A DNA stretch of 7,708 nucleotides from an uncultured bacterium (GTDB lineage: Bacteria; Krumholzibacteriota; Krumholzibacteriia; LZORAL124-64-63): the NCBI GenBank assembly GCA_903847545.1, contig CAINDZ010000586.1, forward strand, positions 1-7,708, read 5' to 3'. Below, piece after piece: positions 1-5,778 of the stretch. A program made the translations under genes and the position numbers. The notes under the pieces are model-generated. The model ran no database searches. It saw nothing but the letters and a program-made list of their open reading frames with translations, and had not been told where the DNA came from. Each line of letters starts with the position of its first letter. The stretch's first letter is position 1.

Positions 1-1460
1 CCCCGCTCATCGAACAGGGCGTGCGCGCCCTGGTGGCCGGGGCCCTGGCCGGCGGCGCTGAAATCCGCCTGGCGGCGGCCGGTGATGCGCTCGTGCGGCG
101 CGACTTCGACCCCGTGGACGCGTACGTGGACGTGCTGCGGCAGGTGGTGCCCGCGGCGCTGCTCGAGGCGATCGCGCCCGCCGCCGCGCGCGGCTTCCGC
201 GCCGGGTTCTGCACCGAGGGCGGCTCGATGGGCCCCACGGCGCGGCGCGTGTTCGGGGCGCTGGGCATCGATTGCGGCGCCGAAGGCACGGTCTTCTTCA
301 CGCACGAGGACGAGCACTCCGATTACCACGGCATCGGGCAGCTGGACGGCCAGAACCACGGCGTGGACCCGGGCAAGTGGCAGGTCTACAAGCACGTCGG
401 CGCGCAGGAACTGCTGCGCGCGCACACGTGCGACGTCTTCTTCATCTGGGACCCGGACGGCGACCGCTTCAACATGGTCACCGTGGCGCCCGCCGCCCTG
501 GCCGCGGCCGCCGCCGGCGCCGGGCTGGAAGTGGACCCGCTCGATGCCGACCGCTGCCTGGTCTTCTTCAAGCCGAACCAGATCTACTTCATGCTGACGG
601 CGCTGAAGCTGGAGGGGCTGGCCGCCGCAGGCGCGCTGGCCAGGCACGACTGGATCACCGCGACCACGTTCCCGACCAGCCGCAGCATCGGCGAGATCGC
701 CGAGGTCAGCGGCCGTCGCGGCGGCGCCAACCTGCCCACCTACCAGGTGCCGGTGGGCTTCAAGTACTTCGCCGAGCTGGTGGGCAGCCTCGAGCAGCAG
801 GTGGCCGCGGGCACGGCCAACGCCACAGCCACCGACGTGACCGGGCGCGTGACCGCTTTCGGCCCGCGCCCGCGCCTGCTGATCATGGCCGAGGAGAGCG
901 GCGGCGCGGCGATGGGCTTCGCCGAGCCGGTGGCCAGCCGCCACGGCAGGCGCCGCAGCCTGGCGCCCAAGGAGAAGGACGCGATGCAGATCGGCGTGCT
1001 GGCCCTGTGCCTGGGCGCGCGCCTGCACGTGGAGGGCGGCAGCTTCGCGGGCTACTACCTGGCGGCGCTCGACCGCTACGACACCACCTACCGCTTCTAC
1101 GAGCGGCGCGACCTGACCCTGTTCGACGAGTCGCTGAAGGGGTCCGCGCGCGATGCCGCGAAGGCCGCCGGCAATGCGCGCAAGGATGCCACGGTGGCGT
1201 TCTTCACGTCGCTGGAGGGGCTGGCGCCCGGCGAGGTGGCGGCTCGGCTGCAGGGCGGCCTGCCCGCGGGCGTGGCGCTGCCGCCGGTCGAGCGCGCCTT
1301 CCGCGCCGGCGACGGCACCATGATCGAGTTCGCGGGGCTGTGGTTCGAGCTGCGCGCCTCGGGCACCGACGCGGTGCTGCGCTACTACATGGAGGGCCGC
1401 GACGCGGCCACGGTGGGCGCCCTGAACGAGGCGTTCACGCGGCTGGCGCTGCCGGCGTAG
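1..1460 (+). CDS. Phosphohexomutase (phosphoglucomutase/phosphomannomutase family), 5'-truncated by window edge
   Basis: The protein belongs to the alpha-D-phosphohexomutase superfamily, cytoplasmic enzymes that interconvert sugar 1- and 6-phosphates for glycogen, cell-wall or exopolysaccharide precursors. The reading frame is open from base 3 with no stop, so the start lies upstream; a GTG at 21 is an internal codon, not a convincing start. About 486 residues are visible. Three family motifs occur in the right order: the metal-binding loop DPDGDR (450-467), the sugar-specificity loop EESGG (891-905), preceded by GFKYF (from 756), and the C-terminal phosphate-binding loop RASGTD (1353-1370), followed by LRYY. 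The N-terminal domain with the phosphoserine loop is off the window. EESGG resembles phosphoglucomutase-type loops more than the GEMSGH of bifunctional PMM/PGM or the GEQSGH often seen in GlmM, but the substrate cannot be fixed from this alone. Spacing between motifs is longer than in classical members, indicating insertions. Family assignment is strong; substrate is open. Confidence 0.9.
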   Translation, partial: PLIEQGVRALVAGALAGGAEIRLAAAGDALVRRDFDPVDAYVDVLRQVVPAALLEAIAPAAARGFRAGFCTEGGSMGPTARRVFGALGIDCGAEGTVFFTHEDEHSDYHGIGQLDGQNHGVDPGKWQVYKHVGAQELLRAHTCDVFFIWDPDGDRFNMVTVAPAALAAAAAGAGLEVDPLDADRCLVFFKPNQIYFMLTALKLEGLAAAGALARHDWITATTFPTSRSIGEIAEVSGRRGGANLPTYQVPVGFKYFAELVGSLEQQVAAGTANATATDVTGRVTAFGPRPRLLIMAEESGGAAMGFAEPVASRHGRRRSLAPKEKDAMQIGVLALCLGARLHVEGGSFAGYYLAALDRYDTTYRFYERRDLTLFDESLKGSARDAAKAAGNARKDATVAFFTSLEGLAPGEVAARLQGGLPAGVALPPVERAFRAGDGTMIEFAGLWFELRASGTDAVLRYYMEGRDAATVGALNEAFTRLALPA

Positions 1461-1461
1461 G

Positions 1462-1473
1462 GCGGCGCGCCGC
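1462..1473. terminator. GC-only palindrome between convergent genes, possible bidirectional terminator
   Basis: The 24-bp gap between the phosphomutase stop (1460) and the stop of the leftward thioredoxin-barrel gene (1485) holds a perfect 12-bp palindrome, GCGGCGCGCCGC. Its position between two converging genes suits a transcription end signal. It lacks a T-tract on either strand and has no built-in loop, so the folded stem would be only about four base pairs. In DNA this GC-rich such palindromes arise by chance. This is a position-based guess. Confidence 0.2.
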
Positions 1474-1484
1474 TTCCCGCCCCG

Positions 1485-3485
1485 TCACCAGCGCAGCGTG
1501 CCCGTCAGCTCCAGCCCGCTGAACGCCGGCTCGTACTTGCACACGCCGCCCGAGCACAGGAAGCCCTGCTGCCGCTCGCCCGCCCACAGGCTGAGCGTGG
1601 CGCCGCCCGCGAGGCGGCGCGTGGCCTGCAGCGCGACGAAGGGGCCGGCGTCCTCGCCCGGCGAGCGCTGCGCCTCGTACTTGTTGTTCAGCTCGACGAC
1701 CGCGCCCAGCGTCCAGTCGAACGTCGTCGCGCACTCCAGCTTGAGCCACTGCTGGTCGTAGGCGCCCAGGTCGAAGCCCGCGCCGCCGCCCATGCGCACG
1801 TGCTGGTGCTCGGCCTGCAGGCTCCAGCCCGCGCGGCCGGCGCCGCCCCAGGTGACGTCGACGGCCGCGGTCTGGCGCAGGCCCTCGCTGTCCTGGAAGC
1901 CCAGCGCCGCGTTGACGCCCAGGCCGCCGTCCTGCTCGCGGCCGGCCGCCACGTACACAGCCTCGTACACGGTGCCGCCGTCGTGGCGGCGCAGGCGCGC
2001 CGCGCTGGCCTTCGCGGTCAGGCCGCCCGGCCCGGCCCACGTCACGTCCAGGTTGTGGCCCTTCTCGTCGGTGGCGTTCAGCACGTGCGGCGCGCGGTTC
2101 AGCAGCGTCCATGCGTACTCGCCCGCCAGCGCCGGGGGGCGGTTCAGCGACGTCGCGCCGTCGGCGCGCGCCACCAGTTCGAAGTCCTCGTAGTCGCTGC
2201 CTTCCCACGAGACCGTCACCGGGCCGCGGTACAGGTTCAGGTTGCCGTACAGCGCCCAGCCGCGGCGCGGGTCGTCGCCGGCGGCGTCGAAGTCGAAGGC
2301 GTCCAGCGAGAGCCGGTTGCGCCCCGCCACCTCAACGTACCAGTCGACGGACTCGCGGCTCTGGCGGGCGCGGAAGCCGGCCGCCCACTCGCGGTCGACC
2401 GCGCCCGAGCCGGCCGTCGCGTCGTTGGCCCAGGTCAGCCCCGAGAACCCGCAGGCCAGGCCGTGGCCGGCGGCCCACTCGAGGTCGGCGCCGCGCAGGT
2501 CCAGCGCGCGCGCCGACGGCGTGCCCGTGAAGGCGGTGGCGGCCAGGTCGCCGTGGCGCACGGTGGCGATGACGCCGTCCAGCCGCGTGTCGATGCGCAG
2601 GTTGCGGTCCTGCCAGGCGTTGAAGATGAGCCCGCGACCGAACAGGCCGTGGAACGTGCCCGCGCGCACGGTGACGCCTTCGCGCACCATCTCGAACCAG
2701 CGGTGGGTGACCTCGTTGCGGCGGCCGCCCTCCTCGGCGGGCGACTGCGAGTCGAGCGTCAGGCCGGCGCGCAGCTGCCCATCGCCCAGCGCGCGCTGCA
2801 GCGACAGGTCGAGCCAGTTCTCGACGATCTCGCGCCGCGTGTCGGTGGCGTACGAGTACTCGAAGCGGTCGGTGACCGTCACGTCGGTCGCGGGGGACGG
2901 GGCCGCGCACGCGGGCGCCGTCACGGACAGGGGAGCCGGCACGGCGGCGGCCGGCAGCCCGGGCGCCTCCGCATCGGGACCGGCCGCGGGCGCGCCGAGG
3001 GCCGCCTCGACCGCCTGCTCGACGTTCGCCTCGCTGCCCGGCACGTAGCCGGTCTGCCGGAAGGCCTCGCGTCCGTCGCGGTCGTAGACGACCAGGAATG
3101 GCATGGCGTCGACGTGCAGCTGCCGCTGCACCTCGCCGGCGGTGTCCAGCAGAACCGTCAGGTGCGTCCACCCGTGCGAGCGCACGGTGGGCTCCACCTT
3201 GGCGACGCTGCGCGGGTCGTCGGTCGCCACGGCCAGGAAGGTGACGCGGCCGTCGTACTGCGCGGCCAGCTTCTCCAGCTGCGGCAGCTCCTTCAGGCAG
3301 GGCTTGCACCACGTGGCCCAGAACGAGACGACCACCGGGCCGTTCGCGAGGGCGTCACCGAAGGCGACGCGCCTGCCGGCGGGGTCTTCCAGCGTCCAGT
3401 CGGGGGCGGCGGCCGCGGGCGTCGCGCATGCGACCAGCAACAGCAGCGCGACGGCGCGCGGCAGGCGACGGAAAAGAGCGGTCAT
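1485..3485 (-). CDS. TlpA-type thioredoxin fused to a DUF6029-like outer-membrane beta-barrel
   Basis: This 666-aa protein has an N-terminal export signal (residues 1-27), a TlpA/ResA-like thioredoxin domain (about 28-165), a Pro/Ala-rich linker (about 166-200) and a long C-terminal region (about 205-666). Seen in the thioredoxin domain are the active site WCKPC (59-63) in FWATWCKPCLKELP and the cis-Pro in AMPF (127-130). The C-terminal part has alternating amphipathic strands, ends in LRW as outer-membrane barrels often end in an aromatic, and has phrases I recall from DUF6029 proteins of FCB-type bacteria: GLFGRGL (280-286), LRIDTRLDG (296-304), LLNRAPH (461-467) and CSGGVC (644-649). The signal is ambiguous: LVAC (17-20) fits a lipobox, while AAA-AP near 27 fits signal peptidase I. 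The ATG at 3485 has GGGAG five bases upstream and precedes the signal peptide directly. The gene is last in a three-gene operon, 32 bp after its neighbour. Inferred role: envelope thiol-disulfide exchange tied to the outer membrane. Confidence 0.88.
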   Translation of the reverse strand: MTALFRRLPRAVALLLLVACATPAAAAPDWTLEDPAGRRVAFGDALANGPVVVSFWATWCKPCLKELPQLEKLAAQYDGRVTFLAVATDDPRSVAKVEPTVRSHGWTHLTVLLDTAGEVQRQLHVDAMPFLVVYDRDGREAFRQTGYVPGSEANVEQAVEAALGAPAAGPDAEAPGLPAAAVPAPLSVTAPACAAPSPATDVTVTDRFEYSYATDTRREIVENWLDLSLQRALGDGQLRAGLTLDSQSPAEEGGRRNEVTHRWFEMVREGVTVRAGTFHGLFGRGLIFNAWQDRNLRIDTRLDGVIATVRHGDLAATAFTGTPSARALDLRGADLEWAAGHGLACGFSGLTWANDATAGSGAVDREWAAGFRARQSRESVDWYVEVAGRNRLSLDAFDFDAAGDDPRRGWALYGNLNLYRGPVTVSWEGSDYEDFELVARADGATSLNRPPALAGEYAWTLLNRAPHVLNATDEKGHNLDVTWAGPGGLTAKASAARLRRHDGGTVYEAVYVAAGREQDGGLGVNAALGFQDSEGLRQTAAVDVTWGGAGRAGWSLQAEHQHVRMGGGAGFDLGAYDQQWLKLECATTFDWTLGAVVELNNKYEAQRSPGEDAGPFVALQATRRLAGGATLSLWAGERQQGFLCSGGVCKYEPAFSGLELTGTLRW

Positions 3486-3490
3486 CGGGA

Positions 3491-3495
3491 CTCCC
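3491..3495 (-). promoter_or_regulatory. Ribosome binding site for the thioredoxin-barrel gene
   Basis: GGGAG on the minus strand sits 5 nt before the ATG at 3485. It decides the start, because the same frame stays open for a further 179 codons upstream through the neighbouring gene; that extension is Arg/Pro/Gly-rich and not protein-like. Confidence 0.6.
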
Positions 3496-3517
3496 GGGGG
3501 TCGGTTGGGGGCGCGCC

Positions 3518-4258
3518 CTACTTCGCCAGGACCAGCTTGACGACGGCGACCGTGCCCGCGGCACCCGACAGGCGCGCCACGTAGGCACCGCCGGGCAGCG
3601 CGCGGCCCAGGTCGTCGCGGCCGTCCCAGGGGATGCCGCCACGGGCGGACGCCGCCTCGCCGCGCCACAGGGCGCGCACCAGGCGCCCACGCAGGTCGAA
3701 GACGTCCACGGCCAGCCGGTCGCCCGGCCGGCCCGCGTCGTCCACCGTCAGCACGGTGCGCGGGTTGAACGGGTTGGGCGCGGCGGCCAGGCCGAGGGGC
3801 GCGCCGGGCAGCGGGGCGGCCGACGTGGCCGGCGACTGCACCTCGAAGCCGACCGTCTTCTGCAGCGACGGCTGGTTCGTGCTGGCGATGGTGATCCACG
3901 TCGTGCCGTGGCCCAGGTCGACCATCGGCGTGATGTTCACGCCCAGGTACATCGAGGCGCCCGGCTGCAGCGTGAACTGCAGCTGCGTGATGAACGGCGG
4001 GTAGCACAGGCCGACGTCGCACATCGTCGTCACCCAGTTGGCCGACATGCTCGACACCATCGTGACCCTGTACGTGTCCGCCACCGAGCCCGTGTTGTAC
4101 AGGTCGGTGTGGAACGACGTCGTGACATTCAGCGCGGTGCCGCGCGCGCTGTCGGCCACGACCCAGTTGAACGAGCTCTGGGCCTGCGCGGCGGTGGCGG
4201 CCAGCGCCAGCAGGAGAACCAGGGCGGCGATGGTCGGCAGTCGGCGGTCACGTTTCAT
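3518..4258 (-). CDS. Small secreted protein with CX4C pair and C-terminal FlgD-like/sorting-type domain
   Basis: This 246-aa protein has a classical signal peptide (KRDRR, hydrophobic core, cleavage near AQA at about residue 26). An Ig-like beta-sandwich follows (about 30-140), of the kind found in secreted proteins with CARDB-like repeats: it shows LYNTGSVADTYRV and later LQPGASMYLGVNITP. Within it is a cysteine pair, C80 and C85, in CDVGLCYPPF; these are the only cysteines in the mature protein, so a disulfide between them or to a partner is plausible. A short linker leads to PNPFNP (161-166) and a FlgD Ig-like domain (about 155-246) with VFDLRGRLVR, WDGRDDLGR and PGGAYVARL. That domain closely resembles type-A C-terminal sorting domains of the FCB group, though whether it directs secretion in this lineage is unknown. 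The gene is second in the operon, 16 bp after the lipoprotein gene and 32 bp before the thioredoxin-barrel gene. I infer that it is an exported structural or client protein of its redox neighbours. No enzymatic motif is visible. Confidence 0.87.
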   Translation of the reverse strand: MKRDRRLPTIAALVLLLALAATAAQAQSSFNWVVADSARGTALNVTTSFHTDLYNTGSVADTYRVTMVSSMSANWVTTMCDVGLCYPPFITQLQFTLQPGASMYLGVNITPMVDLGHGTTWITIASTNQPSLQKTVGFEVQSPATSAAPLPGAPLGLAAAPNPFNPRTVLTVDDAGRPGDRLAVDVFDLRGRLVRALWRGEAASARGGIPWDGRDDLGRALPGGAYVARLSGAAGTVAVVKLVLAK

Positions 4259-4267
4259 CTCGGTCGA

Positions 4268-4273
4268 TCCTTT
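4268..4273 (-). promoter_or_regulatory. Ribosome binding site for the small secreted protein gene
   Basis: AAAGGA on the minus strand lies 9 nt before the ATG at 4258 and begins one base past the TGA of the preceding gene (4275-4277), so translation of the two genes is probably coupled or at least shares one message. The same hexamer precedes the first gene of the operon. Confidence 0.65.
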
Positions 4274-4274
4274 G

Positions 4275-5513
4275 TCAGGGCTGTTGCGCCTTCACGGTGG
4301 CCGCGGTCGAGCCGGCCTGCAGCACGGCCTTGTCGGCGGTGCGCTGCACGAAGGCGTAGACGGTCAGGTTGCCGGGCGCGGTCGCGCCCCGGTTGAGCGA
4401 GACCTCGAACGTCGCGGGCTGGCCCGCCGTCAGCGGCCCCAGCGCCGGCCGCGCGTCGACGCGGTCGCGGAACACGTGGTGGAACACCGACTGGCCGTTG
4501 GTGCCGGGCGGCGTGTCGTAGGCCACGACATCCTCGTAGAACGCCACGTACAGCGAGCAGCCGGTCAGGTCCACGTCGCGCAGCGGCGTCAGCGTCACGG
4601 TGACGGGGATGGACGCGCCGACCTCGACCACGGCGCCGACGTCGACCAGGAAGCCGGGGTCGACGTCCCAGCGCGCGGCCACCGCGTTGCCCGGCGCCAC
4701 CGCGTCGAGCGCGTCGGGCTGCGCGACGCCCTCGACGAAGAGCAGCGGCGTCGCCATCACCCAGTAGAAGGTGTAGCGCTCGGCGTTCTCGGTCGGGTTG
4801 GCCAGATACATCGGGTCGGTCGGGTTGGGCCAGCTGACGCTGTACTCGACGAACAGCGCGCGGTCGGGGCCGTAGCCGTCGCGCGCGCACAGGTCGACCA
4901 GGTTCTGCGCCGCCTGCGCGCAGGTGCCGCAGTTGACGTTGCCGAAGCTCTCGAGCATCACCGTGCGGCGCGAGCGCAGGCCCAGCTGCTGCGGCGTCAC
5001 CTCGGCCACCGCGCCCTCGACGACATCCACGGCCACGCTTGCCGGCAGGCACAGCCACGTGTCCTTCGCCAGCGAGATGTTGACGGTGCCGGGCTGCAGG
5101 CCGGCCACCGTCGCGGGCGTCACCTTGCCGGTGTCGACGCCGTCGACCAGGATGCGCGCGCCGGCGGGCTCGCTGGTCACGCGCACGCCGGTCTGGAACA
5201 GCGCGAAGTCGACCGCGACGTCGTCCAGCGGGCGCAGGTCGACGGGGATCATCCCCGGGTCGGCCTGCCACTCGGCCAGCTCGACGCTGACCTGGTGCGC
5301 GGCGGCGCTGACGCCGGTGAACGTGAAGGGGGTCACCTGCCCGGTGGCGGCGCCGTCGATCATGATGGCGGCGCCCGGGGGCGTGGAGCGGACGGTGAGC
5401 GTGGCCGGCTCGTACACCGGCGCGACGCGGCCGCAGCCGACGACCATCATCGTCACCAGCAGGGGCGCCCACAGCAGGCGGGACGCAGCGGTCAGGCGTC
5501 GCACGAGGGGCAC
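4275..5513 (-). CDS. Lipoprotein with two PEGA domains and an Omp28-like CxxC redox domain
   Basis: This 412-aa protein starts at a GTG with AAAGGA 7 nt upstream. Residues 1-27 form a lipoprotein signal peptide: basic RR, a hydrophobic stretch, then VVGC with the lipidated cysteine at 27. Two tandem PEGA domains follow, about 37-106 (VRSTPPGAAIMIDG) and 108-180 (VTSEPAGARILVDG), each with the family's Ser-x-Pro-x-Gly-Ala pattern and an ending typical of surface or peptidoglycan-proximal modules. From about 184 comes a thioredoxin-like segment resembling Omp28-related proteins: LESFGNVNCGTCAQA with CGTC at 195-198, VEYSVSWPNPTDPMYLANP, and a probable cis-Pro in ATPLLFVEG (254-262). The C-terminal 130 residues look like a beta-sandwich (ASIPVTVTLTP, LYVAFYEDVV, HHVFRD). 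The gene opens the operon, directly downstream of a strong predicted promoter. I infer an envelope-anchored thiol-disulfide protein; a purely structural role is possible, since Omp28 function is poorly known. Confidence 0.88.
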   Translation of the reverse strand: MPLVRRLTAASRLLWAPLLVTMMVVGCGRVAPVYEPATLTVRSTPPGAAIMIDGAATGQVTPFTFTGVSAAAHQVSVELAEWQADPGMIPVDLRPLDDVAVDFALFQTGVRVTSEPAGARILVDGVDTGKVTPATVAGLQPGTVNISLAKDTWLCLPASVAVDVVEGAVAEVTPQQLGLRSRRTVMLESFGNVNCGTCAQAAQNLVDLCARDGYGPDRALFVEYSVSWPNPTDPMYLANPTENAERYTFYWVMATPLLFVEGVAQPDALDAVAPGNAVAARWDVDPGFLVDVGAVVEVGASIPVTVTLTPLRDVDLTGCSLYVAFYEDVVAYDTPPGTNGQSVFHHVFRDRVDARPALGPLTAGQPATFEVSLNRGATAPGNLTVYAFVQRTADKAVLQAGSTAATVKAQQP

Positions 5514-5520
5514 GCGCGCG

Positions 5521-5526
5521 TCCTTT
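5521..5526 (-). promoter_or_regulatory. Ribosome binding site for the PEGA/Omp28-like lipoprotein gene
   Basis: AAAGGA on the minus strand lies 7 nt upstream of the GTG at 5513. It supports that non-ATG start, which also places the signal peptide exactly at the N-terminus. Confidence 0.65.
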
Positions 5527-5541
5527 CGGGCGGGCGGGGGT

Positions 5542-5560
5542 GGCTCCGGGCCGCGGAGCC
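5542..5560 (-). other. Possible hairpin in the operon leader
   Basis: A 7-bp inverted repeat, GGCTCCG and CGGAGCC with a 5-nt loop, falls inside the predicted leader RNA, between the promoter and the ribosome binding site of the lipoprotein gene. It has no following T-run, so it is not an intrinsic terminator. In DNA of this base composition it may be chance; an RNA stability or translation role is only a possibility. Confidence 0.25.
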
Positions 5561-5591
5561 GGCCATGGGGCCGGGCGACCGGGCGCTTTCA

Positions 5592-5621
5592 ATTATAGCC
5601 GCCGCCCCGCCGGGCGGTCAA
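5592..5621 (-). promoter_or_regulatory. Sigma-70-type promoter for the leftward three-gene operon
   Basis: On the minus strand TTGACC (5621-5616, five of six matches to the -35 consensus) is followed after 18 bp by TATAAT (5597-5592, a perfect -10). TATAAT is striking in surroundings almost free of A and T. Transcription would begin near 5585, leaving a leader of roughly 70 nt before the GTG at 5513. The site points at the operon and away from the divergent gene at 5779. Confidence 0.75.
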
Positions 5622-5644
5622 TCCGCCCCCTGAATCGGAGGGAT

Positions 5645-5673
5645 TTGCCCGCGGCCTGGCCGCTCCGTAGGTT
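5645..5673 (+). promoter_or_regulatory. Weak candidate promoter for the rightward secreted-protein gene
   Basis: TTGCCC (5645-5650) and TAGGTT (5668-5673) are separated by 17 bp on the plus strand. They match the -35 and -10 consensus at only four and three positions. The site is proposed because the divergent gene at 5779 needs a promoter within this 265-bp intergenic gap and nothing better is visible. Confidence 0.2.
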
Positions 5674-5701
5674 CACGGGCTTCCCGGGCGGACACCACGG
5701 C

Positions 5702-5721
5702 CGGGCCCCGGACCGGGCCCG
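5702..5721. repeat. GC-rich inverted and direct repeat upstream of the secreted-protein gene
   Basis: CGGGCCC and GGGCCCG form 7-bp arms around a 6-nt loop. The octamer CCGGGCCC also occurs twice, at 5701 and 5713, as a direct repeat 12 bp apart. It could be a regulator site or an RNA stem in the leader of the gene starting at 5779, but low sequence complexity makes chance a fair explanation. Confidence 0.25.
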
Positions 5722-5766
5722 CGCAGCAGTCGGGGCAGGGTTGGGGGTCCTGGACCCGGAACCGCC

Positions 5767-5770
5767 GGAG
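5767..5770 (+). promoter_or_regulatory. Ribosome binding site for the 208-aa secreted protein gene
   Basis: GGAG lies 8 nt before the ATG at 5779. It favours that ATG over an in-frame GTG at 5770, whose first base is part of the GGAG itself. Confidence 0.55.
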
Positions 5771-5778
5771 TGCCCGCC

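Noticed and set aside
1800..3584. A long rightward open frame of 594 codons opposite the thioredoxin-barrel gene
   Set aside because: Its product is dominated by Arg, Ala, Gly and Val with no motif or signal peptide. It is the mirror of a GC-rich gene that uses G/C in third positions, where stops are rare on the opposite strand.
3486..4022. Upstream extension of the thioredoxin-barrel frame giving an 845-aa product
   Set aside because: The extra 179 residues are Arg/Pro-rich and overlap the well-supported secreted protein gene in another frame. The ATG at 3485 has a ribosome binding site and begins a proper signal peptide.
4038..5633. A long rightward open frame of 531 codons opposite the lipoprotein gene
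   Set aside because: It has an Arg/His/Gln-rich low-complexity product with no recognisable domain, and it runs over the predicted promoter. The leftward gene has a ribosome site, lipobox, PEGA domains and a CxxC motif.
5620..5645. AATCC...GGATT dyad next to the -35 box of the operon promoter, as a possible operator
   Set aside because: The arms are only 5 bp with mismatches further in and a 16-bp gap; this is too weak to call a regulator site.
5770..5778. GTG at 5770 as the start of the secreted protein gene
   Set aside because: It would add only three residues (Met-Pro-Ala) and overlaps the GGAG ribosome site that is well spaced for the ATG at 5779.
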